Below, piece by piece: positions 35,562 through 47,850 of a DNA stretch of 63,036 bases. How positions within the stretch are numbered: position 1 is the stretch's first letter; each line of letters begins with the position of its first letter. Position numbers and translations under genes: made by a program. Under the pieces are notes generated by a model, which worked only from the letters and a program-made list of their open reading frames with translations, did not search any database and had not been told where the DNA came from. Origin of the DNA: Paraglomus occultum (lineage: Eukaryota; Glomeromycota; Glomeromycetes; Paraglomerales; Paraglomeraceae); NCBI GenBank assembly GCA_910592205.1, contig CAJVPJ010000034.1, positions 1-63,036 of the forward strand, written 5' to 3'.

Positions 35562-36325
35562 TTATTTACAGCAAGGGCTTAGGGATGGCATAATGTTGCC
35601 AAATATGGTATAAATTAGCTAACTTACTATTACTATGGCAATTTAATCCATGCTTTATCCGTTTAGACGATTAAATCTGGAATCATTACAGAACTCCTGC
35701 TTATGCATCTACAGTGGTTGGGTCCAATGCGATCAATTCATGAGTATGCTAGTACATAGAGTAACACAAACAATCCAACTATTAGCGAGAGAACATTATT
35801 AGCGTTAGCAATAGTCTCAAAACCGGAATGCGTTCTGGAATACGAGCAGAAGTCGACGAATATTCGTCATAATATATTCCGCCAACAGGCGCAAGCTATC
35901 ATAAAGCTACTGTTTGTGCTTAATGTTGCCCCATTTAGTAATATGATTATGGCAGCAGTCCCTATCCGTATTATTGGCTTACAGAAAATCAAAGACATGT
36001 TAGTTTTTCTGAATTGACGCGGACAATGGTCAATCAAAAACGTACATGGATTACTTCAAATTTGTGCTCAATTGCATATCTAATGAAACAAATTCCTACA
36101 ATAGTAACGATGATCTTGTAACGATAATTGTACCACGTGGTACTTGTGATCAATCCATTCTCCAACTAACACATATCAACTTGGTTTGACGGCTTCGCAT
36201 CTTGACATTAAGTATCGCTTATATACACTGAGCCGCATCACGATTATATACCGCATTGTTATTCAAATTCCCACTCATTAAACATACTGCACATTACGCT
36301 GGTTCATGCCAACCTTGATTCCCTA
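35562..36325. promoter_or_regulatory. Upstream region of the dymeclin gene
   Basis: No gene seen. A TATA-like TATATACACTG lies near 36218-36230, about 100 bp before the dymeclin start; whether it acts as a promoter element is inference. Confidence 0.3.
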
Positions 36326-39300
36326 ATGTCTTCAACGACAGGAGACTCGAAACCAATAGCTCGTCCACCACAACTATACAGGGTCTCGACTCATGCCACT
36401 TACCAAGTCACAAGTCCACCTACATCAGCCTCAACCTCTACCTTCAAAGGCCCTACTCTTTCTCATACTCAAACACCTTCTTTACACGACCGCAAAGCTC
36501 CACTCCCTCTTAACCTTGCAACGAAAGACACTGATCATTCTGAACTTCTCTTTCCACAACCAAGTATAACTTCACCGGCAACTGTAGGTTTGCCACCTCC
36601 GATTTTAAGCCCATATGGTTTGAATCCTCCATCCCCTTCAGGCAGTCGTCGAGCGTCAGGATCTACAACACAACTAGCCATTCCAATTTCAATCGTTCAA
36701 CGTAAATCTCTGACGGAAATTACAGTATTCACATCGGAACAATATCGATCTTTGAAACATTTTTGTTCGGATAAAACCATAGCTATTGACGACAGCGAGA
36801 CGTGGGAATCTATGCTTAGCGTGCAGAAGTTTCCCGTGATCGATCCTGGGTGAGTAATCAATGCAGAGTGCCTGAATTATTATTAGGTGTGCTAAACTGG
36901 TCAAAACGTTTTGTTTAGACAAGATGCCTTTGATATTGACATGGCTACTGTGAGCTTGGCTATCGAATTGGGTAAGGAAAGCTATTGTCTTTGTAAGATC
37001 GCATCGATCTACTAATCGTAAACGACTCTCATTAACATACAACTCGTAGTATCTAACAACAGAAAGACAAAAAACTTTAACACGCTTCTTCAACACACGT
37101 TGAATCAAATGTATCGTTTATTGAATCAAGATTTCACGGGGTAAAACTTTCGCATTTTGTTGGATCAACCAGTCACGTTTGTAAATTATTTACACGATAA
37201 CCGAATTATTCGTAGAGAGGTTCCCGTAGAAGCATATAATTCACTCTTCTTGGTGCATATATTCGTCAAACAGTTTATTTGCAGTTTAACTGGTGATGAA
37301 ATCCACTGCCATTTTGAAGGTAGATTGAATTCAATGTTTTTAGTAGCCTGGTTCCAATTATGTTCGCTTTATTAAAACTTTAATCTCTCTCCATAACAGC
37401 GCGTAACAATGCTGGCGGCTCCGAATCTTTTGCGGATGAACATGAGCAAAATATTAATAATTTTTCGATTGATCCAAAAATTCTTCATGATTCGCGTCCT
37501 ATGGCTGAGCAGCTACTGGATGCCTTAATTTCCGTCATTTTATACTTGAATCCGGTGTACGTAATCAATTTGTATTTATTTAATAATACCAATGTTAATT
37601 AACTGCGTCTGCAATATAATTCACCAGTGCGAGCGCTACGGCTTATGAATACTACCAAGAATGTCTGAATACTTTCGTGATTCTCGTATCAACACAATTG
37701 CATCAACTATCAGCATCATGTGGCGACAACTATTTTCTCGCTATCTTATTCTCCAAGTTTAGGTGGGTTGCTACTGCATACACTTCAACACAGTGATACT
37801 ACTTACATTATGCTTTTCATGGGGGGACAGTGTTTCATGACTAAAAAAAAAGTGAAAAACCAAATCAACCAGTCATCTTATCAACGACTTAACCAACCGC
37901 TTAGTGACCAATTTAATTGAGCAAAAGTCAATGCCGCCTGTATCGACAAGTAAGATTCATTACATATTACACTTATATCTTGTCCATGGTAATGTTTTCG
38001 TACTAATTTCTGTTTATAATGTAGACGTCGTGTACAACGCATACTCTTATTTGTTTTCGTCCAAATCACCCACCGCATTATCATTAGATCCACACCCTGT
38101 ACCGGAAAGAAGTTTTATTCTTTTATTACTCTTGGCTGTACAGCCGGGTGAATTTGGTGGTAAGGGTGGCAATGAGTTTAGGAATTCCATAGCAAGACTG
38201 AAGGACGAACTGGGTAAGGAATATGGTAAACCGTTGAATAAATTAGGCTTAAGATGTTAATAAATCGTGTGACTATTCCAGGTTCCAAAGACCAAGACAG
38301 TGCGATCTCATTTCGACTGCTATATCGAGTAATCTACCAGTAAGTGAGCCATGTTGAAAATCTTTGTAAATAGAGAACATACATTACTGATAAGCTCTCT
38401 TATAACATTGTTAGGCAACTACCGTCAGAAGAAATATGTCTCTTGTTTTATTTATTAATGATTGAAAACAATGAATTCAAAGCATATGTTTTATCTCGTT
38501 CCGATCCTGAAATATTCGTATGTTTTAATGGTTTAGTCAATGGGTTGTGTATTTACGTTGAATCAACTTTTGCAGAAACTTATAATTCCTTTTTTTATGA
38601 TCGTTCATTAGCTGCTACCAATACTCCGTCTGCTCTACGAAGCGATTGAGAGAAGACCCAATTATCCCCAAGTCTATATTTGTCTAGCTATTTTGCTTAT
38701 TTTCAGTGAAGACAATGTGTTCAACGAAAACATCCAGAAAGTAGTATCCTTTAATTATGAAATATAATAAGGAACAATTTTAATATTATGAATGAAACCA
38801 TAAAATCATTCCTTAATCATAGGTTTTATGTCAACAGCAAATACCATATCAGTCGTGGCTTACAGAGAGACTGTTGAAGCAAATATCGCTTGGAGGATTG
38901 GTTTATCTTGTGCTAATACGGATGATTCAACTCAATCTTACTTCTCATCGGGTGAGTCACGAATCTAAGTCTCTAAAGAACATGCTATTATTTGAGTGAA
39001 GTTAACCAGGTTTTCTCTATAGGACTTATACATACATACTCACTGCATAGCCATACTTGCGAACATAGCAAGTACTGTTACCGATATCCAACCTTATGTA
39101 GCTCAGAGAATTGTCAAGTGAGTTTATGACAAGGAAACGTTGACTATTTGAAATGACACTAATTACCGTTATTTCATAGCTTGTTTGACATAGTTACCAA
39201 AAAATACCAAAAGTTGCGAACTAGAGCACGAGAAGCGAATAATGATGACAACGTACGCAATTTTTTCCATCAACAAGATTTATAATTTTCATAATTCTCG

Positions 39301-40012
39301 TAATGCTAAATGCCATAATAATTTCTCCTCTCCTCTTATAGCAGGTTGACTATATAATATATGGCGACTTGGTTTGCTTGATCCTTGAGATCATAAATTC
39401 GATTCTCACACGACGGTTAGCACAAAACCCACAACTTATTTATTCGCTTCTCCATAAAAAGGATACGTTCTTACGATTCCAAAAGTATAAGAGATTTTCC
39501 GAATTAATTGATAATGTTGATAATGTAAGCAGGCAGGCAATTAGGGATATTGTGAATATCTTTATGGCATACATTACTCATAATATTGCATTAACTACTC
39601 CACTATAAATGCAGGTTATATCTTACTTCCATATACGTATAGCTGAGGCAAACTTGCGTGCACCGTCAACTGAAGAAGTAACAGAAATAATACAGACTGC
39701 CACAAGAACGTGGCCACCTGGGAGACTGAAAGATTCTCCCGATTTAAAGTTCAAATATAGTGAAGGTTCGGATTCTCACGAGTTCTTTTGCCCGTATGTC
39801 TGGTCGATCATATATCGACGCATGTGGACTTACTGGGACGAGGAGAAGGCAAGGATTATTAGAGATTACGTTATTGTAAGTAGCATTCAGGACTCTGGGG
39901 TAGTCTCATTCACGTAAACTTATTCTTACTCACGTGCACCATATTTACTTACTAGTCTGATGACGAGTCGAACGAAGTAGACGACATATCCAGCACAATA
40001 TCCACTGTTTAG
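36326..40012 (+). CDS. DYM: Dymeclin-family protein (801 aa, 17 exons)
   Basis: Seventeen exons join in frame (2,406 nt): 36326-36849, 36919-36971, 37050-37140, 37216-37319, 37400-37556, 37628-37762, 37873-37949, 38025-38213, 38282-38339, 38415-38517, 38612-38743, 38838-38951, 39023-39117, 39180-39252, 39342-39524, 39615-39875 and 39956-40012. Residues 1-175 are a Pro/Ser/Thr-rich extension. The body tracks dymeclin: SLFLVHIFVKQFICSLTGDE, RSFILLLLLAVQPGEFGG, YLLMIENNEFKAYVLSRSDP, RRPNYPQVYICLAILLIFSE, LYIHTHCIAILANIAS, LAQNPQLIYSLLHKKDTFLR and FFCPYVWSIIYRRMWTYWDE. Dymeclins are peripheral Golgi proteins needed for Golgi organisation and secretory traffic. The end of exon 11 is ambiguous by one codon (38740 or 38743). 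Confidence 0.93.
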
Positions 40013-40392
40013 AGAAATTGCTATATATTATAGATTATGTGTATTCATACTTATTGCTGTTGTTGCTTTAATATTAACATGCCATATTCTTGCAGTAGAG
40101 AGCATAGACAGTCGGCTAAAACAGTTTAAACCCCACGTAACTTAAATGCAGACGACAATCTTATCAAACAATATGATCAATCATTTGCAATCATTCATCA
40201 ACACAATTTTAATAGTTTCACTTACATATCAAATAAAATTGATTCAAATGAATAATGTCAATACTTTAGCACATCTTATGAATAAATCCTATACAATTTA
40301 TATATAAGCGAAAACTCGACAGTTTTGCCGTCTCTTGTAGTTTCCAAGTCACGCGTATATGTCAAGTGTTCAGGTGGATGGTTGATGCCATC
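40013..40392. other. Convergent 3' intergenic region
   Basis: Lies between the dymeclin stop and the convergent RRM gene. It is AT-rich and probably holds both 3' UTRs. Nothing else seen. Confidence 0.5.
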
Positions 40393-40909
40393 TCAGTATC
40401 TACCGCCTAATTACATAAAAAGCGAGAGAGGGATGATTAATCAACTAAACACAAACACGTTCTGTCAACAATACCCAATAGGATCACGTTGATAGATAAT
40501 CCCATTTCTGATTGATACTCTCCGCACGCATTTCTGTCCTCTAGAAATACTCACCATCCCTCGGCGTGTTGGACCTCTCTAGAGCCCGGCTCACTTTCAG
40601 TTCTCGACCCATAAAATTCGTTCCATTCAATTCGCCTATCACTTGATTGGCCTGATCTTCCTGCGAAAAATCCGCAAAGCCAAACCCTCTCGTTCGGCCC
40701 AAGTTATCCCTTGGTATTCGTACCGACACGTTCACATCAAATCGGTCAACAAGAGTTTTGAGATCGTGTTCTGACGCATCGAAGGATAGATTGCCAAAGT
40801 AGACAGTGTAATCACGGACAAACTGGGTAATGGGTGAAGAAAATGCAGGACGAAGCGAGGAAAAAGTCGACTGTCGAGTACGAACGATACGAGTAAACGA
40901 ATTTAGCAT
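40393..40909 (-). CDS. Small RRM RNA-binding protein, probably mitochondrial (122 aa)
   Basis: The frame opens at an ATG (40909). The basic N-terminus (MLNSFTRIVRTRQSTFSSLR) looks like a mitochondrial presequence. One RRM follows (about 34-110), with RNP2-type VYFGNLSF and RNP1-type RTRGFGFADF, then ELNGTNFMGRELKVSRALE. An intron at 40407-40554 (GTGAGT...AATTAG, 148 nt) gives exons 40555-40909 and 40393-40406 and a terminus RDGGRY. Reading through instead gives RDGEYF and also 122 residues. The spliced ending is preferred because the donor is strong. Single-RRM proteins with organelle presequences commonly act in organellar RNA processing; the target here is unknown. Confidence 0.8.
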
Positions 40910-42237
40910 TTTCTTTTTATTGAAATTAGTGGTTTTATGAAGTTGTTAGATATGTCGTTGAAATCTAAAAAAGAAAACGCGAGATCGAAAAATTTTCATG
41001 AATGTATATGTGTGATCCCATGTATGTGATTGGATCATAGTATTCGCATATCATGTGACATGGAAGCGGCCAAAGATAGCAATTTTTTTTTTTAATTTTT
41101 TGACTATTCAACGATTCATATTCAATGTTTATTGTAGTATTTACGCTTCTCAAGTCGTATCGTGTATAAATTATTTCAAGGACTATATCTAGAACTACAG
41201 CGATTCGTATCATATAATGCTATAAATAGCCGTTGTTATTGGTATATGTGCTATCGCTATGCATCGTCAAATCAACTAATCTCTTCCTAAATTGTATAAA
41301 CCTGACGTTCGCTTTTACGACAACTCGGTATACTCAATCAGTGTCTGAATCATGAAGATATACAAGCTTAAGAAACATCCATTCCTCAGGCATGTATTCA
41401 GCCGCCGACAAACAAGATGGAACATTGTTCTGCGAAGTCGTGAATAGACCACCAGAAATTCCTCTTCTTGACTAACGCGTGCGGCAGTAAGTAGAGACCC
41501 TCTTCTGTAGAATAACTCGACAGAAGAATACTCATTTTATCTTGCACGCTAATGACTCAAGCCTAACTAATGAGCTGGTGCATCATACACCATAGTTAGG
41601 GATCTAAGGAGCATGCATAACATAGAGAATAACTGTTAAGACAAGTCAAAATATCAAGACAGAATAATAATAATTTTGTAAAGCGAAGTTTATTACAAAG
41701 TTCTCTTTTTTTTCCCCCTGCCGACTCATTTTTTATCTTGTCACATGACACAAAACTTGTGGTTAAAATCTGAAGGATCAACTTTTTTAAACAAGCGATA
41801 TAGAATTACTTATAAAGCCTTCCGTATTCATTTTTACCGTGTCTATGGTTATTGCATTTTAATAAATCGAGCAAAAATATTATTTTATAACGTATATTGC
41901 TTGGCCTTAAGTCATGACTTTGCTATCATTATTGAAATGTATTCTTTGGGTTCGATGACAACAACGGAACGTAAACTATTGCGGATAACTGTGTGAAAGC
42001 GACGGATAAATACTCAAAGTTTATTATTATAATGCAATATCAAGCAGCAATGCAATTTACAAGTTTGGTATAAGTGCTAATTTTTGAGAAAAACTAAAAC
42101 TCTCACCAGAATTGGTTTTGTTAAGCCCCCATTGGCAACTCTCGTATTAATTCAGTAAAAAATTGGCAAATTAGTATTATTAACAGCGATAACAGTCGTC
42201 AATATTAATGGTCCTAGTATCATTGCAGTCCTCAATT
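40910..42237. other. Intergenic; weak plus ORF
   Basis: An 83-codon ATG frame at 41745-41996 is AT-driven and unrecognised. No other feature supported. Confidence 0.45.
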
Positions 42238-45200
42238 TCACTCCTCTTTCATCTTCGCGGTAGCTTCTTCTGCTTGCATTTTTGCTACGACTGCAACGAA
42301 TCTGTATTAACAACATTCACAATTCATCAGTTAGCCAAGTGATTGGTAATAATGCAGACGATTACTACATAGTACTTACACATGCAACGTAATAAACAAC
42401 ATAAATGACAGCATTATCAACAAGTATACAGTTGGATGCTGGGATATAATGGCCATAAATGCAAAGATGGCAAACTGTATCAGAAATATAATATTAATGA
42501 ATCGAATCACATTGTTGTTGAATCCAGGGTTAAACATCGAATGAAAAACATCTTCCGCCATAGACGCCGGAGTAAACGATGTCGGATCAAGTAAAGTCTG
42601 TGGTCTTCTTTCAAACAATCGGGTAGCCAGATCTAGATATTAAGACGGTAAAGACACAGATTTATAAATACACTAAAAAGCGTTACAGAAAGATTTACGC
42701 GCAAATTATTACCATCATCACGATCTGTCATCGGGCTTTCTTCCTCTTCTTCCTCTTGCTCCTCTTCTTCCGCTTCCATCACCTCTCCATCTTTGCTATA
42801 ATGTATGTACATTTTCTCGTTCGCACTTGTTTCTTCGACGTTCTCGTCTTGCGATTGAGACACATCTGCTTTGGGTTTCAAGACGGCATGCAGTTCTTCA
42901 CATTCTTCGGCTTTGCTAGAATTCTCCGTCATTGCCAAATTATGCATTTCCTCTGTAGATCTTCCTTGTTCTACAGTTTCGTCTTTCGGTTGAAACACTT
43001 GCGTTTCCATATTTGCAACTGCTCTCGTATTCAAATTATCAGGCCACTTCAGTATAGAAGCCCCTCGAGAGGTTGAATACGCATGTGTCTTCTCTTGTTC
43101 TTCCATTTTCTCTACTTTCTTCTTACCATCCAGGTCTTCGTATTCTTTGTCTTTATCCTGACTCTTTGCGATTACCGAATTATCTCCAACATTTTCTCTC
43201 TCGTCAACCACTTCAACCTTCGTTGTCTGTACTGATATAGCCACCCCATCCTCTCGTGCATTCGTTTCCCATGCTTCATGGTGTTCTTCATCCTCTTGTT
43301 TTGACTCTGTTACTTCTGATACAATTCCATCCTCCGCCTTATATGTTACGTCAACTGTACTCAGTCGTATCACTGCTTCCTCTCCCTCTTTTGCTTCCAT
43401 GACATAAACATCCTTCTCAAGTAATTCCTCACGTTTATTATTTCTTACTTCTTTTAACTCACGTTCCTCAACTTTATCAACGGGACTCGTTTGTATAATT
43501 GCTTCCCCTTTTGCTTCCATCACATAAATATCTTTCTCGAGTAATTCCTCATGTTTATTATTTCTTACTTCCTTTATCTCATGTTCCTCAACTCTATCAA
43601 CTGGGATCATTCGTATCATTGCTTCCTCTTCCTCTTTTGTTTCCGTCGCATAAACCTTTTTCCCGAGTAATTCCTCACGTTTATCATTTCTTACTTCCTT
43701 TATCTCGCGTTCCTCAACTTTATCAACCGGGCCCGTTCGTATCATAGCTTCCTCTTTTGTTTCCATCACGTTAGCCTCTTTCTCGAGTAATTCATTACGT
43801 TTATTATTTTTTACATCACGTTCCTCAACTTCATTAATCACGTCAACTGTCCTCGTTCGTATTGCTGTATGCAACTGAGAAAGAAATTCACCTTTGACAT
43901 TAACATCCAATATGTCATTGTCTTCGGTCAGATCGTTCTTAGTATAATCTATTCCCTCTATGCGTCGAGTTTCTTCTGTTAGAGAAATTTTTTCAGTAGT
44001 CTCTGGCGGTGGAAGAATTCCGTCAAGGCTTTGGACGGATACCCGATGAGGAACAGCCCGAATTTCAGAAGATTCCGGATAGAATGTAACTTTTTCTGAA
44101 TTATCCGTATTATCTGTAGTTTCTGTAACGACATGTAGCAAAGTATCATCCCGCAACGCGAATTCATTAGAGTTCCCAGTAGCACTCCTAATCTCAGCAA
44201 TACTTGGAGTTTGTGTATCACTGTTAGTATTTTCGGATACAATGTCCTGTTCTGACTCTAATGCGCTCTCGTTATATATAATCTTATCAAGGTCTTCGAC
44301 CGCTTGTTGGGTTTTGGTGAACCCGCTTGTTCCATCAGCATCAATAATTACGTCACCGATATTCTTTGTGATAACCACTTCATCTAGAAACTTATTGTAG
44401 ACAGTAGGAGGCTCGTTATCCTCGTTGATCGGCAAAGGTACAGTTTTTATTGAAGGCCTTTCAACGTATGTTTCAAAATTTTTTTCAAATTCGTCTGCTA
44501 CAGTGTCGTCCTCAGAAATAATCGTCGCGGAAGCAGACCCTTCTACCGTCTCGGCGCTGAAAACCGGAACTGCTACTGTTGAAATGCTACGCGAAAACTC
44601 ATCTCTCTGCTTCATGTTAAAATTCTCGCCCTGAATCTGATCAGATAGTCGTCTATAATAGGTTAGCGCATCTTCTTGCTCTTGACCTTCAATGATCTTG
44701 TTGACGGTCTCTACGGATGTAACGGCATCTACCTTTTCTTGGCTGTCAAGCGCGACAGACTGCATTAGTATTTCAAACTGATCGTCAAATCCACTTTCAA
44801 CCTTATTGTTAAGCTCTTCTTTGCTATCAGCAATCGTAAAATCATCAACAAATTCCTCTTCAGTCAAATCCTGAGATGCGGTTTTAGTCTTTGTTTCGAC
44901 ACTGAATGGACTCTCAGTCACCGTATCAGTTTTTAATTCAGACTCTACCTTCGTTTCCTCCGACACAGATGACACGGTTTCATTGATCTCTTTAGTATTA
45001 TTTTTAGTAATTGTCGTTTCAACGTCTTCGACGCGGAACGGACTCTGAGTCACTGTATCAGTTTCTAATGCAGATTCAATTGTCACTTCCTTAGTCACTA
45101 GTTGTGGGGTTTCACTGATCTCTTTGGCATTATTCTCAGGAATCTTCGTTTCAACGTCTTTGACGCAGAACGGACTCTGAGTCACTGTGTCAGTTTCTAA

Positions 45201-45637
45201 TGCAGAGTCAATCGTCACTTCCTCAGTCCAAGCTGTCACTGCTTGTGCGGTTTTACTGATATCTTTGGCATTATTTTTAGGAATCTTCGTTTCAATGTCT
45301 TCGACACTGAATGGGCTCCTAGTCACTGTATCAGTTTTTAATGCAGAGTCTATCTTCACTTCCTCAGTCACTAGCTGTGGGGTTTCACTGATCTCTTTGG
45401 CATTATTTTTAGGAATCTTCGTTTCAACGTATTTTCCGTCTCCCTTTTCAGATTGCTTTGTCTCAAATTCTTGTGTACTGCTCTCAGTCAGTTCAACTGT
45501 TGCGTCTGTCTGCGTAAGAGTTATAGTGTGAGTTGCAATTTTGGTGACAGTGTTCAAGTATTAATCAGGTCTTTCTTACGTACTTCTTGTAATTCGCTCT
45601 TGGTTGCTTCCGTGAATGACATGACTGATGAGGTCAT
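42238..45637 (-). CDS. Large acidic repeat protein ending in a Pkr1-like membrane domain (1055 aa, 4 exons)
   Basis: Exons 45584-45637, 42713-45509, 42380-42632 and 42238-42301 join in frame (3,168 nt). The long exon has no ATG at its left end, so the short first exon (MTSSVMSFTEATKSELQE) supplies the start. The body is Glu/Lys/Thr/Val-rich with two tandem-repeat blocks and ends in a poly-Glu run. The last two exons add DPTSFTPASMAEDVFHSMFN and two hydrophobic helices (VIRFINIIFLIQFAIFAFMA and VYLLIMLSFMLFITLHVFVA), then a charged tail. The SMFNPG-helix-helix-charged tail layout resembles fungal Pkr1, a small ER protein needed for V-ATPase Vo assembly. An internal ATG (MTDRDDD) just before the second intron could give a short, Pkr1-sized product. 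The long form would be a tail-anchored ER protein facing the cytosol. The Pkr1 assignment is moderate; the fusion follows from reading-frame phase. Confidence 0.7.
43370..43880 (-). repeat. Coding tandem repeat B, about 40 aa x 4
   Basis: Four copies of a charged unit around VDKVEEREIKEVRNNKREEL and LEKDVYVMEAKEEA. DNA units are about 120 bp and two adjacent copies are nearly identical, suggesting recent expansion or gene conversion. Heptad-like spacing suggests helix. Confidence 0.9.
44890..45425 (-). repeat. Coding tandem repeat A, about 44 aa x 4
   Basis: Four consecutive copies of a unit built around ETKIPKNNAKEIS...TEEV.IDSALKTDTVT.SPFSVED. DNA units are about 130 bp, and the copies have diverged, the fourth most. 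The Thr/Ser-rich SPFSVED piece recurs at each unit end. Confidence 0.9.
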
Positions 45638-46547
45638 GGATTATGGGCGCGCGTGTGTATATTAATATTGTGTAACAAAAAAGGCAATTTTGGGTGAGTA
45701 ATTCGAATACCCATGGTCATGTCGTGCCATTTATATTAATAGAACGCCACTAACGCCAAATAGCATTAATGTTGGGAATAAACATTTAACAATAAGATTG
45801 TTACAATCAATTTTCATTGTTAAGCATATCAACCTTGCGTAAGTAAAACCTCATTCCGTCTGGGTTTATTTCGTCATATTGTTCAGAGCAATAAACATTA
45901 CATGGAACAGACTGCAACAAACCAGACAAAGTAAACATTCAAAAATCACAGTACCCAGCATAACAAATAACCATAAGGATAATAATAACATAATCGTGTG
46001 GGCTTTTACATCACAATTGAAATTCGCATAATTTATTCGAAAAGCAGACATGTGTACATGTAGAAGAAACTTATAACGTCCATAAGCAGGAATAGTAACT
46101 TAGAGACACATTGGCATTCGCTTTTTGCACTGTCCTTCCCCACTAGCCGGCGCAATTTTTTTCTGACCTTCATTGCCACATTCATGCTTTTCGTGAACTC
46201 CATAATACAAAGATAGAACTTTTTTCTAAAGAAATATAGTAACGCTAACGCGCGGTTACTCAACGCATTACTACTTCATTGTTTGCAGTGATTCATTGAG
46301 ATTAGTCAGTGCATTGTCATTGTTTCTTAGGAATGCAGCGGACACATCTCTTCGCGACGACGTGATTGTAAATGATGTCTAACCGGTCCACACTCGTAAC
46401 GTACCGATTTGCTTACGACGTGAATCAATGTAAGAATATTCGATTGTATCGAACAGCCTACGCGTAAGGTAACAAACGTCAAATAAATACAAGAATATTA
46501 GCAAAATGGTTTTCTCATCGCTATTGCCAAGTTTTTTGCAACTACTG
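45638..46547. other. Intergenic; weak minus ORF
   Basis: A minus frame near 46033-46200 from an internal ATG (MEFTKSMNVAMKVRKKLRRL) ends in a hydrophobic tail (LLFLLMDVISFFYMYTCLLF). It could be a tiny tail-anchored protein but has no other support. Confidence 0.3.
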
Positions 46548-47108
46548 TCAAAGTAATCCTGAAAATCTGGCCAATTCGCATTTCCATTTGATATGATCAG
46601 CGAAGTCTTGGGATAATTGCTGTAAATCGTTTTCTGTAATTTCTTTGCATCCGTATAGACTTTCTCTGGTCAGATCGAGCACCCCCCCCAATACGCAGGG
46701 CTGTGAAATATAAATAGTAAGATTGGTTAATAATCAGATATTAATCAGGCATGATCTTAAAAAGGATGCCATGCATACGTGTACACTCTGCGGATTTTAG
46801 GAATCTTAATTTGATATGTTTGGAATGCGTTCAACATTTCATCAAATATAAATTCCGATGAATCCTATTGTGGGTAGATAATGCGTTTACTAAGTACATT
46901 AAGATCTTACTTTGTAGTGGCAATTTTCTTTCCTCCTCGAGGGTATTTTCATCAATTTTTCTATAATTTTATCTTCGTTCGAATCATTAAATAAAAATAT
47001 CGATCCATCGTAACCTGGTAATTCGTCATCACTGTACACTTGATTAAAGTCCTTCCAAAGAAACATGAAAAGCATGATGATTAAATTGATTAGTCGACTA
47101 TTGACCAT
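46548..47108 (-). CDS. Candidate secreted protein (142 aa, 3 exons)
   Basis: Minus exons 46911-47108, 46787-46864 and 46548-46700 join in phase 0. The N-terminus has a hydrophobic signal-like stretch (NLIIMLFMFLWKDFNQVYS) followed by an acidic region (DDELPGYDGSIFLFNDSNED). The middle reads RRKENCHYK then DSSEFIFDEMLNAFQTYQIK. The last exon encodes CVLGGVLDLTRESLYGCKE and LSQDFADHIKWKCELARFSG. Four cysteines lie after the signal, enough for two disulfides. The second donor (GTGTAC) is weak; an alternative GTATGC breaks the frame. Size, secretion signal and even cysteine count fit a small secreted or effector-like protein, but no family is recognised. Confidence 0.55.
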
Positions 47109-47648
47109 ACTAACATTTAAAGTTGGCTATGTTGCATCAAAGTTTTGTGAAATTTGAGCATATAATTCGTCTTCCTCGTCTTGTTTCATGTAACCTTGTG
47201 CCATTTCGCTTTTCGTCACTGACCCACTTGAAAGGGTTGCAAGTAAGTGGGTCTGGAAATCTGTTCGCAAGAGCGCCGTACTTTTTCAAACTCTCCAGTA
47301 CCATTGAACTTAATTAGATCTCTCGCAGAGCTGGTAATTGGCTTTGGAATATTTCTTGCTTTTTGAATAACTTTTAAGTTGTAATAAGAATTTCATTGAA
47401 TGCTTTGGCGCATCCTCAGAGTAAATAATAGAAGAATAAAAATTTTGGAATGACCATAGACGGGCATCCGTTTTCACGAAAAAAGAGTGTTTCTTTCGTT
47501 TGAGGCAATATGTTCTGAAGTTGATACCAACTACCAGACGTGACATGTTTTGAAATTCATAAAATGCGCGTTCACAAACCCAAGTGGTTTGTAGCAAATG
47601 AAAAACATGAAAAAATTCTCGCACAATTGCACCTCTAATCTGTCGACC

Positions 47649-47850
47649 GTTAGTTGTCACGCAACGTAGCCTGAAACTAGAAGCACCGGTATTCAGAGTG
47701 GCAATTGACGGTGGGCTTCGACAGCCTGGCGGAGGGGAACCTCTTCCCACACTTGTTTACTGGTAGTTGTCACGCAACGTCGCCTGAATCTGGAAACTAT
47801 AAGTGTCGGGATTCAGAGTGGCAATTATCAGTGGGTTTGCAGGTCTTGCA
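47649..47850. repeat. Direct duplication of about 114 bp
   Basis: TAGTTGTCACGCAACGT begins at about 47649 and again at about 47763. Each copy continues through CGCCTGAA/AGCCTGAA, an ATTCAGAGTGGCAATT block and a GTGGG block, then diverges. It overlaps an open minus frame (47310-47750) that lacks a convincing start, so a decayed repeated element is likelier than a gene. Confidence 0.75.

Noticed and set aside
36689-37108. A 139-codon minus ORF over dymeclin exons 1-3
   Set aside because: Antisense shadow; the plus-strand exons join in phase into a recognised family.
42376-42618. A stand-alone 80-codon ORF starting MFERRPQTLL
   Set aside because: It is the middle of the Pkr1-like exon. The real exon extends upstream to 42632 through an acceptor and joins the long repeat exon in phase, and it continues through a GTAAGT donor to a fourth exon.
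43499-45665. Several plus-strand ORFs opposite the repeat protein
   Set aside because: They arise from the biased codon use of the Glu/Thr-rich repeats on the minus strand; repeated antisense peptides such as LLPLSHVPQLYQ mirror repeat B.
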